Assembly: GCF_038502225.1 (NCBI RefSeq)
Contig: NC_091300.1
Span: 51,000,957 to 51,064,956, forward strand
From: Cherax quadricarinatus
Lineage: Eukaryota > Arthropoda > Malacostraca > Decapoda > Parastacidae
DNA: 64,000 bases
Direction of reading: 5' to 3'
In this document: positions 55,020 to 64,000 of the stretch, piece by piece
Position numbering within the stretch: the first letter of the stretch is position 1
Layout: each line of letters begins with the position of its first letter
Made by a program: the position numbers and the translations under genes
The notes under the pieces: generated by a model
Databases searched by the model: none
The model's input: the letters and a program-made list of their open reading frames with translations, nothing else
Told to the model about the DNA's origin: nothing

Positions 55020-56989
55020 ATGGGTTTAGAAATGATAAATAATGAGTATGGATATATTGACTTATGCTCTGATATTAAGAATCTTAATAGTTACTGTCAT
55101 GGAGTAACTCTGGGTAACGATAGTTTCAGAAATTGTGTAAAAACAAAGATGAATAGGAAAAATGTGCAGAAGAAAAAACATATGATGGTATTTTATGCTA
55201 ACAGTCGAAGTGCAAGAAATAAAATTAATGAACTACGTTTGGTAGCATGTGCTGGGAACTTTGATATCTTTGCATTAACTGAAACGTGGTATGATTTAAA
55301 GAGTCGGGATATGACTGCTGAGTGTAATATTCAGGGATTTAAGTTGTTCAATGTGGATAGATGTAATGGGAAGGGGGGAGGAGTTGCATTGTATGTTCGA
55401 GAAAATATTAATTGTTGCATAAAAACAGGTATAAAAATAGATGGAACAGTAACAGAGTCTATTTGGGTAGAGTTCGTGGAGGGTCAAGAAAAACTAATTC
55501 TAGGTGTAATATACCGACCTCCAGGCTTGGATCACGATAGAGGGAGACTTCTTTGGGACGAAATTGTTAGGGCTTCTGGACACAGTAACATAATCATAGT
55601 AGGGGACTTTAACTTTAATCAAAATGACTGGAATTCTTTGACAGGTAATCTAGAGTCCAGTGACTTTATGGAAACAGTTCAGGATTGTTTTCTGAAACAG
55701 AGCGTAACTGAGCCTACCAGGGGTAATAATTTGCTAGACCTAGTCTTGTCAAATAAGGAAACACTCGTGAATAATCTGGAGATCACTGAAGAGCTTGGCG
55801 CAAGTGATCACAAATCCATCACTTTTAGCATTAACTGGGAATGCAAGAATAATGATAATACAGTAAAAATCCCTGATTTTCGTTCTGCCGATTATAATGG
55901 ACTTAGGGAACATCTGTCTAATCTTGATTGGGGTTATCTAGCTAATGATTTTATTGACGATAATCATACTTATGAATATGAAGGGATCTGCTTTTATGAT
56001 TGTTTTCTTAATAATGTACACAGTGCCCAGAGTATATACATTCCCCAGAGAGAAATTAGGTCTAATAATAACGATCCCAAATGGGTTAACAGGAGGCTAA
56101 AGCATCTATTAGGGGAGAAAAGGGGAATTTATAGGCGCATCAGAAGAGGAGAGGTTAACCTTACTGACCAATATGTTCAGCTTAAAAGAGAAGTAAAAAA
56201 GGCGATTAGAAAGGCTAAACGTGACTATGAAATTAGAGTTGCTAATGAATCAAAGACTAATCCAAAGGGGTTCTTTCAAGTGTATAGGACGAAGGTGAAG
56301 GAAAAAGTAGGACCTCTGAAAACTGGGAATGGACAGCTGACGGATAATGAACTGGAAATGTGTTCCTTATTTAATGACTATTTTTTGTCAGTTTTTACAC
56401 AGGAAGATGTAAATGAGATTCCAGTAATTAACAATTATTTAATTCCTGATGAATTTAAGTTAACTAATGTTACTGTCACGAGGGACATGGTTATTAAACA
56501 GATAGACAAACAGAAACAAAATAAGTCCCCGGGACCCGATGAGTTGTTTTCCAGGGTACTTAAGGAATGCAAGATGGAGCTTAGTCGGCCATTAACGAGT
56601 GTATTCAATGCGTCCATCCTTACCGGTGTTGTGCCAGAGTTGTGGAAGATGGCTAATGTGGTTCCTATATTCAAATCAGGGGATAAGTCCACTCCTTCAA
56701 ATTACCGTCCAATAAGCCTGACATCTATAGTGGGCAAGTTATTAGAATCAATTATAGCCGACATTATCAGAAGTCACCTTGAAGAGCATAACTTGATAAA
56801 TGAATCTCAGCATGGATTCACGAGAGGTCGTTCCTGCCTGACAAACTTGCTGACGTTCTTCAATAGAACATTTGAGGCAGTTGACAGTGATAAGGAATAT
56901 GATATTGTTTATTTGGATTTTAGTAAAGCCTTCGATAGAGTACCTCACAAGAGACTCTTAAGAAAAGTGGCAGCTCATGGTTTGTGGAT
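55020..56989 (+). pseudogene. ORF2 of CR1-like LINE copy 2 (intact to motif A, then cut)
   Basis: ORF2 starts at ATG 55020, 19 bp after the ORF1 stop, and is open for about 656 codons of LINE sequence. Endonuclease: FYANSRSARNKINELR (residue ~60), FALTETWYD, GVIYRPPGLD, VGDFNFNQNDWN (~193), LGASDHKSI (~261). Reverse transcriptase: KNKSPGPDELF-like front, ELWKMANVVPIFKSGDKS, NYRPISLTSIVGKLLES, FTRGRSCLTNLLTFF, IVYLDFSKAFDRVPH (motif A, ~631), RKVAAHGL. It then runs into fold-back sequence (WMNGSENRHVDKLD). Motifs B and C are gone, so it cannot be active. Confidence 0.9.
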
Positions 56990-57545
56990 GAATGGTTCAG
57001 AGAACCGACATGTTGATAAATTAGACACATTTGCAACTCTTGGGTATCTTTATTGAGGAAACGTTTCGCCACACAGTGGCTTCATCAGTCCATACAAAGG
57101 AGAATCTTGAAGAACAGGAGGAGAATGAGGTAATCAGTCCCTCAACCTGCACCATATGCACCATATGTAGAATGTACATTCTGCAAGATTGATGGACTGA
57201 ACACATCGACTCCAGGCTGAGGGACTGTTTACCTCAATCTCCTCCTCTTCTTGTACCTCTCTGCTTTGTATTGGACTGATGAAGCCACTGTGTGGCGAAA
57301 CGTTTCCTAAATAAAGATTCCCATATGGTGCATATGCACCATATGTAGAATGTACATTCTGCAAGATTGATGGACTGAACACATCGACTCCAGGCTGAGG
57401 GACTGTTTACCTCAATCTCCTCCTCTTCTTGTACCTCTCTGCTTTGTATTGGACTGATGAAGCCACTGTGTGGCGAAACGTTTCCTAAATAAAGATTCCC
57501 ATATGGCGCATAAGTGTCTCAATCTTCAACTTGTCGGTTTTCAAA
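56990..57545. mobile_element. fold-back element FB-8 with a duplicated right arm
   Basis: The left tip reads TGGATGAATGGTTCAGAGAA, then TTGATAAATTAGACACATTT, and the core GGAAACGTTTCGCC near 57058. The right arm is present twice in tandem, 178 bp apart: CTGCAAGATTGATGGACTGA at 57181 and 57359, each with GTGGCGAAACGTTTCCTAAA and ATAAAGATTCCCATATGG. It ends CTTGTCGGTTTTCAAAACCA, TTCATCAC. The junction sequence CATATGCACCATATG is itself palindromic. It cuts off ORF2 of the CR1-like LINE. Confidence 0.88.
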
Positions 57546-59078
57546 ACCATTCATCACAATTAATACATTATTTTTATTTACTTTTCGTTTTTCAACATGT
57601 TTTCATTAGGACTAGGATCATTTTTCACTTGTTTTGCAAATTAAGGTTATGCACAAATGGATAAATTCTCGACAGGAAATTAGGTCGATGCCTAAGAAAT
57701 GTTAAGAACCACTGGCAGGAAATTAAGTCGCTACCTGGCTATTGAAAAGATAAAAAGGAAATTAGGGAAATCCTGAAAGAACAGTGTGAATCAGTATTTA
57801 GAAATTCCAACAAAACAATAAGAGTAGAAGACTAGGATCATTTTTCAATGGTTTACATTAGTACTTGAGTTGTTGTTTTTCCAAAACCAACTCAAGAATT
57901 TTTCTTCCGTGGTTTATATTTGTATTTTTTTTCATTGGACACCCAAATCAGTACCAAAAATCCTTCCAATTAAGATACACCAGTGATTAGGGTTTGAAGT
58001 TGATCAGAAAAGCCATTCTTTAGTAATCACCTGTAAAACAATTTATATAATAAAACTATCAAAATGGATTGTAAATAGCCCAAAGTGAAGACCAAGTTTT
58101 TTTAATAAGCCCAGCAATGGTGATTGCTTGAAGACGATCAAAAAATGCATTCTCCAGTAAATGATCTGATGCCAGAGATTCTTTGTTCTTTAACAATTTT
58201 AGAAATATTTCAAATTTGCACCTACAAGAAGTCATGCTTCTTATAGAATACCTCATAATTAATGTCTTGAAGCCGATCAGAAGAGGCATTCAGTAATTAC
58301 TGAATTTATAAGAATTTTACTAGTTATTCAATAAAATTGTCAAACTGGGATTTATGTGTTCAGGAAAGCACACATGTGGTGAACATTTGAAGCTGATAAA
58401 CTGAGTCATCTTCCAATTACTGCACAGATTCCTACGATTCCAAATATTTTTAGTATTTTACTACGGCAAAAAAATTACCCTAACGTAAAGAAAACTTTAT
58501 GGTTACTATCCTGGCTCTAAGTTGTATCAGCCATTAAATATTGAAGATTTTAAGAAGAGGTACACTGAAATTTAAGGTAATTTTGCCGGAATAAAATCTT
58601 CACCTTATTTTACACATACTGTAATATAGTGATATCTACTCCTCAACACTATAATTTCACTCTATGAAGGTACCGTTTTCGACCTTTTGAAGCCGCTCCA
58701 ATTTTTCCAAGAATATTCTCCTAATTACGGTACACAAGTAATAAAATTTGAAGACGATTGGATGAGATGTTTTCGAGTTCTGGGAGAAATAAAACTGTAA
58801 AGTTGGAGGAAGGGTAAAAAGAAAAAAAAAAAAAAGTAGGCAACCTCTAAAGACCCCCTTGCAGAGATACCTAATTACAAGGAAACTTGTCATGCAATTA
58901 GTTTCATTATTTCTTAAGTAATTAATAGCAATTTGATTTTGTACAATCCAGGCCAGCGAGTGCTAGGTATCATAAACAATAAAGTCAATCACATGGTAAT
59001 ATTTATAACGTTTACAGCGTAATTTTGGGGATGTGTGTCGGATATGTGCTTAGGGTTTTCACGGAATATGAAAAATGA
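57546..59078. other. AT-rich DNA with a decayed repeat spaced 120-140 bp
   Basis: CTTGAAGACGATCA-like cores occur at about 57993, 58128, 58267 and 58387, with further ones near 58685 and 58747. They are usually followed by AGAAGAGGCATTC and AGTAATTAC. The family is the inverse of the one at 5.76-6.69 kb. No gene is recognisable; open frames at 58059-58289 and 58657-58893 look spurious. Confidence 0.6.
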
Positions 59079-59239
59079 TGGTTTAGAAAGACACGTAAGC
59101 AAACACTATAACATATTTATTAGAAAACGTTTCGGTCCTGGGACCTTGATCACTTCTAACCTAAGTGATCAAGGTCCCAGGACCGAAACGTTTTCTAATA
59201 AATATGTTATAGTGTTTGCTTACGTGTCTTTCTAAACCA
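59079..59239. repeat. perfect palindrome with about 76-bp arms and a 7-bp loop
   Basis: Left arm 59080-59155 and right arm 59163-59238 are exact reverse complements, checked base by base. The loop is CTAACCT. Each arm contains ATTAGAAAACGTTTCGGTCC or its complement, the same AAACGTTTCG core as the fold-back family. The right flank continues AACTTGTCGGTATTTATTAC, as in that family's outer end. It may be a minimal member without spacer. Confidence 0.95.
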
Positions 59240-59292
59240 ACTTGTCGGTATTTATTACCAAGGATTATACCATGAAAAATGATACTCCCAGT

Positions 59293-59580
59293 AAGCAACA
59301 TCAATACCATCCCTGCCCAGTTAAGACTAATGTATTGCAGGCTAATATGCGGTTCCTGCTCGAAAACGATATCATAGATCCTTGTAAATGTCCGTAGGCC
59401 TTACCTTGTATCCTCGTTCCTAAGCCAGATGGTACGAAACACACGAGCATGAACTACCGTATGGTCAATGCTGTCTCTAAATCAGAGGGATCTCTTTAAT
59501 CTAGAATTCATAACATTATTGATTTGGTGGGACATGCGAAGTGTCAAAGCATACTAGATGGATTCTTCGACAGTTTATAA
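59293..59580 (+). pseudogene. Gypsy-type reverse transcriptase fragment
   Basis: One frame reads QHHQ-like start then YHPCPVKTNVLQANMRFLLE, NDIIDPCKCP, a TAG at about 59395, ALPCILVPKPDGTKHTSMNY, RMVNAVSKSEG and a TAA. Another frame has RIHNIIDLVGHAKCQSILD. The order (P-x-K-x), LLENDIIxP, ILVPKPDGT, YRxVNAV, and IDxVGxAK-x-x-x-LD follows the fingers and start of the palm of Ty3/Gypsy reverse transcriptases. It breaks just at the catalytic Asp. No LTRs are seen nearby. Confidence 0.75.
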
Positions 59581-59662
59581 TTATAATTGCATTTTGGATG
59601 CGAAACGTCTTTTAAAACTCAGTATAAAAACGAGTTGAATGGTGTTGCTGTGTCAGACATGT

Positions 59663-60430
59663 ACAGGGTGGCCCATAAGTTTGTTCATATGTTTAAAATT
59701 CAATCTTTTTCTTCAGGATGAAATAGAGAGTGTTCCAGCAACAGTTTGAGAAGTTACACGCTTCAACAACGCTATAAAATGCTTTTTTTTTTATCTTGAA
59801 AGCCAACGGAATGTTTCTGAAACATAATGAAAATATCATTCATTTTTTAATATTAAACATTCTCCCTTGTTGGTCACCATAAAGTGGTTGACGGCCAAAT
59901 TTGAAGAGTCAGGTACAGTGAAAGATTCCAAACGAACAGATAGATCAAGAACTTCGCCTCAAAAAATATTGGAGCTTACTTTTTTGAGGAGGAAGGCCAT
60001 CAGGTTACGGCGAATTGCGCACGATATATGTAAATGATCGAAAGAAAAAAATATTGTCAGAATGAGGGAAGCAAGTTGAGCGGTCCCGGCTTCAAGAAGA
60101 TGGTGTCACTTGCCATACAGTGAGAGCCGCATTGAATCTCCTCAGACATTATTTCCCAAATCGCTTGATTTAAAAAATGGTAACATCAGATGGCTCTCGA
60201 GATCACCAGATCTGTCGGCTCCGGACTTCTTTCTCTGGGGTTACCTCAAAGAAAAAGTTTACATCGATAAACCACAGACGTACAACTCCTCAAAGAAAAT
60301 ATTTGAGTGGAAATTTCAAGAATAAGTAATAATACTCTTACGTAAGGTGATGCAGAATGCCCTTAAAAGAGCTGAAACTTGTGAGCCGGCTCATAGCCGC
60401 CGTTTAAGAGACATTATTTTTAAAAATTAG
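59663..60430 (+). pseudogene. Tc1/mariner-like (DDE_3) transposase relic
   Basis: The left end ACAGGGTGGCCCATAAGTTT, preceded by a TA-type site, looks like a terminal repeat of this superfamily. Coding traces follow in several frames: IKWLTAKFEESGTVKDS (N-terminal helix-turn-helix region) near 59880, FQEDGVTCHTVRAALNLL near 60090, and WLSRSPDLSAPDFFLWGYLK near 60190. Then come KVYIDKPQTY and a C-terminal piece RRLRDIIFKN near 60400. The motifs hold catalytic Asp residues (QEDG and PDLSAPDFF), but frameshifts and stops are frequent. No matching right terminal repeat was found. Confidence 0.75.
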
Positions 60431-60880
60431 TGTGTAAATCTTGGAACCATTAAAATTTAATTGTGCTAATCAATACTTTTTTATATTTTTCAATATTTCT
60501 TAGCAAAATCAACATATAAACAATGGCAGTTGTAGCCAGTACACCGCAGACTTGCTTTTTATGGCTCTTCTGGAATATGCTGACCTGTATTTGCTGGAGG
60601 AAATAACACAGGTTCCTCTTGAAAACTTCTACATAAGCATATGAAATCCCTGCTCTTAATGGATATATTTTACACTTCTTCCCGTATATCTCGCTCCAGT
60701 TAGTTGTGATGGCAGTGTTTGCAGACCTGTTGTAATGTATTTATCATGAGCGTTAAATTCCATATCTCTTTCTTCTTTGTTCCATCAGCTATTATATTTT
60801 ATAGCGACACCGAAGTGGCAGGATAGGAACTGTGGGTTGCCCTGTGCAGCCACATGTAGGTGAGTACGTATAGGGGAGTA
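60431..60880. other. unannotated AT-rich DNA
   Basis: Sequence after the transposase relic is AT-rich and lacks recognisable features. The last 40 bp (GTAGGTGAGTACGTATAGG) resembles the 3' end of the LINE tail at 61.0-61.28 kb. Confidence 0.5.
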
Positions 60881-60883
60881 CAC

Positions 60884-60899
60884 ACACACACAGGATGTG

Positions 60900-60988
<89 letters not shown>
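60884..60988. repeat. (AC)n/(GT)n microsatellite
   Basis: A short AC run is followed by a long GT run of about 90 bp. Cys/Val and Thr/His open frames across it are artefacts. Confidence 0.95.
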
Positions 60989-60991
<3 letters not shown>

Positions 60992-61009
60992 TGCGTGATT
61001 ATGTGTGGG

Positions 61010-61277
61010 ACACAGCAACAAGGGGACACAGTTGGAAGTTGAAGACACAGATGAATCACAGGGATGTTAGGAAATAATTCTTCAGCCACAGAGTGGTCAG
61101 GAAGTGGAATAGTTTGGGAAGCGATGTAGTGGAGGCAGGATCCATACATAGCTTTAAGCAGAGGTATGATAAAGCTCACGGTTCAGGGAGAGTGACCTAG
61201 TAGCGACCAGTGAAGAGGCGGGGCCAGGAGCTTAGACTCGACCCCTGCAACCTCAACTAGGTGAGTACAACTAGGTG

Positions 61278-61278
<1 letters not shown>
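61010..61278 (+). mobile_element. 3' end fragment of a non-LTR retrotransposon
   Basis: Coding traces read LKTQMNHRDVRK, a stop, then FFSHRVVRKWNSLGSDVVEA and SIHSFKQRYDKAHGSG, the typical last part of a CR1/L2-like ORF2. A GC-rich 3' region (GACCCCTGCAACCTCAACTA) ends in two GGTGAGTACA units and (AC)n. Only about 270 bp remain, so truncation is extreme. The same terminal GGTGAGTAC motif appears at 60.86 kb, where only the very end survives. Confidence 0.72.

Positions 61279-61279
<1 letters not shown>

Positions 61280-61332
<53 letters not shown>
61280..61332. repeat. (AC)n microsatellite
   Basis: A clean AC run directly follows the LINE tail and may have started from its terminal GTACAC. 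Confidence 0.95.
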
Positions 61333-61334
<2 letters not shown>

Positions 61335-61776
61335 TACCATGTACCATGAATTATCTGGGACACTATGGTGATAAAGTGTAGATGGATTACCATCTAACTA
61401 ACCATTGTGCTGTTCATATTAATTAAATTAAAAACTTCCTTTACTTCATAACTGCTAATTAAATTATTTTTCAGTCTGTACAACTTGCATAAAAGTTACG
61501 TTGAGTCGTCATAAAACAAATTAATATCGTACTGAGTCCTCTTAAGTTATGGAAGAAACAATGATGAGAAATATTTCATAAGTATCACTTGGCTGAGTAT
61601 TTTAGTTAAGTTATAAACTGCAGGAGAAACTTGTTAGTACAACTATTGTTAATTTTAACAATAGTTATGACATATTTCCGTGATGAATATAACTTGTTTT
61701 GGACACGTTATTAGTGTCTGGCAGATCTTGATGAAGAGGAAAATTTGTCAAGTTACACCAGTCAACACCAGGAGAT
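61333..61776. other. unannotated AT-rich DNA
   Basis: No gene is seen. A short inverted pair around ACTATTGTTAATTTTAACAATAGT at 61642-61665 could form a hairpin. Confidence 0.5.
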
Positions 61777-62232
61777 GTGCTTGTTGATTCACTCACAGTT
61801 GTGCTTGTTGATTCACTCACAGTTGTGCTTGTTGATTCACTCACAGTTGTGCTTGTTGATTCACTCACAGTTGTGCTTGTTGATTCACTCACAGTTGTGC
61901 TTGTTGATTCACTCACAGTTGTGCTTGTTGATTCACTCACAGTTGTGCTTGTTGATTCACTCACAGTTGTGCTTGTTGATTCACTCACAGTTGTGCTTGT
62001 TGATTCACTCACAGTTGTGCTTGTTGATTCACTCACAATTGTGCTTGTTGATTCACTCACAGTTGTGCTTGTTGATTCACTCACAGTTGTGCTTGTTGAT
62101 TCACTCACAGTTGTGCTTGTTGATTCACTCACAGTTGTGCTTGTTGATTCACTCACAGTTGTGCTTGTTGATTCACTCACAGTTGTGCTTGTTGATTCAC
62201 TCACAGTTGTGCTTGTTGATTCACTCACAGTT
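61777..62232. repeat. 24-bp tandem array, exactly 19 units
   Basis: GTGCTTGTTGATTCACTCAC then AGTT repeats 19 times with no length variation. Unit 11 (62017-62040) has CACAATT for CACAGTT; the others are identical. As 24 is a multiple of three, frames stay open on both strands, and the minus strand gives an ESTSTTVS octapeptide repeat. No signal peptide or flanking domain supports a protein, and the minus-strand frame has no ATG start. It is probably a young minisatellite. Confidence 0.97.
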
Positions 62233-62329
62233 TTAAAAGTAGTCTAGACTTAACCTAGGAAGTCACAAAAATCAAGATTTCAAGTGAAACATTTCAGATA
62301 ATTTGATTGAAATTTAAATCACAAACCAT

Positions 62330-62412
62330 ACCCCGGCCGGGATTGAACCCGCGGTCAGAGAGTCTCAAAACTCCAGCCCGTCGCGTTAGCCACACGCTGT
62401 GATTTGTCACGA
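62330..62412 (-). mobile_element. tRNA-derived SINE fragment
   Basis: On the minus strand, it reads GTGGCTAACGCGACG (A-box-like), CTGGAGTTTTGAGACTCTCT, then CCGCGGGTTCAATCCC (B-box and T-arm-like). It is the single-armed relative of the palindrome at 8107-8206. Sequence outside the tRNA-like head is too diverged to define the end. Confidence 0.68.
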
Positions 62413-63390
62413 AGTTTTTATTAGTTGCTTTCCAAGTTTATTATTTGCGCATAGCGCATTTTACAGCAGATTTCATGTTCATGAAATAACCAAATTGAAT
62501 GTGTCTTCAGCATCAGCCTTTAAATCTTTTTCGATGCGGTAAATTATGTTTTTCTAACATATAACATTACTCTACCCACTTTCTCTCTCCGTCAGTAAGT
62601 TTACTTAATATACCTGTACGTGACATGTTCCCGGACATGTTCCAAACATGTTCCAGACAATTTCCAAAATTTCAGAGTTAAATATGGATTCCTTTATTGC
62701 ATTAATATTGTTCCAGAACTTTCAGTAGGTTATTGAAATTTATAAAATACAACGTTTAAAGTATAAGTTTTCTGTACATTACTGTGACACTGTCGTCTGC
62801 AAATATCATGATTTTTAATACTGTTGTAGTGATGTAGTAAGCAATAATATATCATTATTTAAGAGGACGTATAATTCAAGAATGTAAAATTTTGTGCTGC
62901 TGTCTTGTAAAAATCTCTTAAGGAAGTTTAATTTATGGGTTTATAATAACTAACAATAAGATAATAGCAGCACGCAAAAAACAGGAGTCATAGTGGTCAT
63001 AGATCACAACAGACAAGTTGATCAGCTGTTCAAGTCTACTTAGGGTACACCTCCCTTTTTTAATACATGTAATTTGTTTTGAGTACTTACAGTATTATTA
63101 TTGTTACTACTATTATTGTTTACTTTTGTTTACTTATTTTTTCTACAAAACGTTTATGCAGCAACACAAATATTAGATACAAATTCTGGACAAAGAGCGT
63201 GACTTAATTTGCTACATAAGAGTGGACAGTTTGTGTCCTCGGCTGAACGAGTCCATTTATTACGATTATTATATCAACCAGGGGTGAAACATATTTTATA
63301 TTTTATTTTATGTATTGTGTTATCTAGTAATGACTAACTTTTTATTTATGTAAATTATCTGTATATGTGTGTGTCTTTGTTATATCTGTT
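62413..63390. other. unannotated AT-rich DNA
   Basis: Nothing recognisable is present. There is a small run of related words (CATGTTCCCGGACATGTTCC then AAACATGTTCCAGAC) at 62625-62660. Confidence 0.5.
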
Positions 63391-63435
63391 TATATGAGTG
63401 TTATCTGTTCATAAGTATGTGTGTTATTTATTCAT

Positions 63436-63476
<41 letters not shown>

Positions 63477-63569
63477 CTGTTCATAAGTATGTGTGTTATT
63501 TATTCATAAGTGTGTATGTGTGTTTGTGTGTGTTATCTGTTCATAAGTATGTGTGTTATTTATTCATAA

Positions 63570-63600
<31 letters not shown>

Positions 63601-63691
63601 CTGTTCATAAGTATGTGTGTTATTTATTCATAAGTGTGTATGTGTGTTTGTGTGTGTTATCTGTTCATAAGTATGTGTGTTATTTATTCAT

Positions 63692-63728
<37 letters not shown>

Positions 63729-64000
63729 CTGTTCATAAGTATGTGTGTGTTATCCGTTCATAAGTATGTGTGTGTTATCTGTTCATGTGTGTGTTATCTG
63801 TTCATAAATATGTGTGTGTTATCCATTCATAAGTGTGTGTGTTATCTGTTCATAAGTGTTTGTGTTATCTGTTCATTAGTGTGTATTATCTGTTCATTAG
63901 TGTGTATTATCTGTTCATTAGTGTGTATTATCTGTTCATATGTGTGTTTGTGTGTGTTTGTTGTGTGTATGTGTGTGTTATCTGTTCATAAGTGTGAGTG
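63391..64000. repeat. GT-rich array with GTTATCTGTTCATAAGT units
   Basis: Units of about 23 bp alternate between GTTATCTGTTCATAAGTATG and GTTATTTATTCATAAGTGTG and are separated by (GT)n of variable length. A block of about 125 bp is repeated at 63.47, 63.60 and 63.72 kb. Toward the right edge units shorten to GTGTATTATCTGTTCATTA. The array continues past the window. Confidence 0.93.

Larger units (their letters stand above)
54036..56989 (+). mobile_element. CR1-like LINE with esterase ORF1, copy 2
   Basis: The leader begins near 54041 and shows GTGGTGACCTGTACTTAACT at 54101. ORF1 (54170-55000) and ORF2 (from 55020) have the same layout as copy 1. The element ends at 56989, in AAGTGGCAGCTCATGGTTTG, where a fold-back element begins. 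No further LINE sequence is seen on the far side. It carries far fewer lesions than copy 1. Confidence 0.9.

Noticed and set aside
58059..58893. Short minus-strand frames with hydrophobic stretches.
   Set aside because: They cross several decayed repeat copies and poly-A/poly-T runs, so coding is unlikely.

Overview
This window is eukaryotic, repeat-dominated, non-genic DNA. There are no operon-like gene strings. It contains tandem satellites of nine or more unit lengths, long (TA)n and (AC)n microsatellites, and decayed non-LTR retrotransposons of several clades. It also holds Gypsy-like, BEL/Pao-like, Penelope-like and Tc1/mariner-like relics, tRNA-derived SINE pieces, and many copies of a fold-back element with a conserved GAAACGTTTCG core. 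The mix fits a large arthropod genome, most likely a decapod crustacean such as a crayfish or shrimp. That assignment rests on the overall look of the repeats, not on a diagnostic gene. I found no convincing host protein-coding gene, rRNA or functional tRNA.

Layout: 1-5.5 kb is a 50-bp minisatellite. 5.5-9.3 kb is AT-rich DNA with decayed dispersed repeats, three fold-back elements, a palindromic SINE piece and one possible exon-like open stretch. 9.3-22.0 kb is a strongly purine-biased 38-bp array. Its ends are clean, its centre (9.7-17.6 kb) is badly degraded or badly assembled, and a 5'-truncated LINE interrupts it at 19.6-20.9 kb. 22-29 kb holds a second LINE 3' fragment, a 29-bp array split by insertions, and more fold-back elements. 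29.0-35.2 kb is a (TA)n-rich zone with three copies of a 388-bp inverted-terminal-repeat element, a reverse-transcriptase-associated C-terminal fragment, a Penelope-like relic, and two copies of one LINE arranged tail to tail (the second runs on to 37.1 kb).

37-44 kb contains an RNase H-bearing LINE relic, a very uniform 62-bp satellite, a 63-bp repeat, a mixed 13/17-bp array, a MITE-like element and a BEL/Pao C-terminal relic. 44.5-57.5 kb is the most gene-like part. It holds a nearly complete I-group-like LINE (zinc-knuckle ORF1, then endonuclease, reverse transcriptase and RNase H). Next come two copies of a CR1-like LINE whose ORF1 carries an SGNH/GDS-type esterase domain. Both CR1-like copies lack the 3' half of the reverse transcriptase and both are interrupted or ended by fold-back elements. 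An inverted fragment at 50.16-50.39 kb suggests a twin-priming structure. 57.5-64 kb has a decayed 120-140-bp-spaced repeat, a perfect 76-bp-arm palindrome, Gypsy and Tc1/mariner relics, a LINE tail, a 19-copy 24-bp array and a GT-rich array.

Every coding relic carries stop codons, frameshifts or truncations, so nothing here looks autonomously mobile. The most interesting signals are the fold-back family with its shared core, the three equal-length 388-bp elements in (TA)n, the probable twin-priming structure, and the possibly unreliable consensus at 9.7-17.6 kb.
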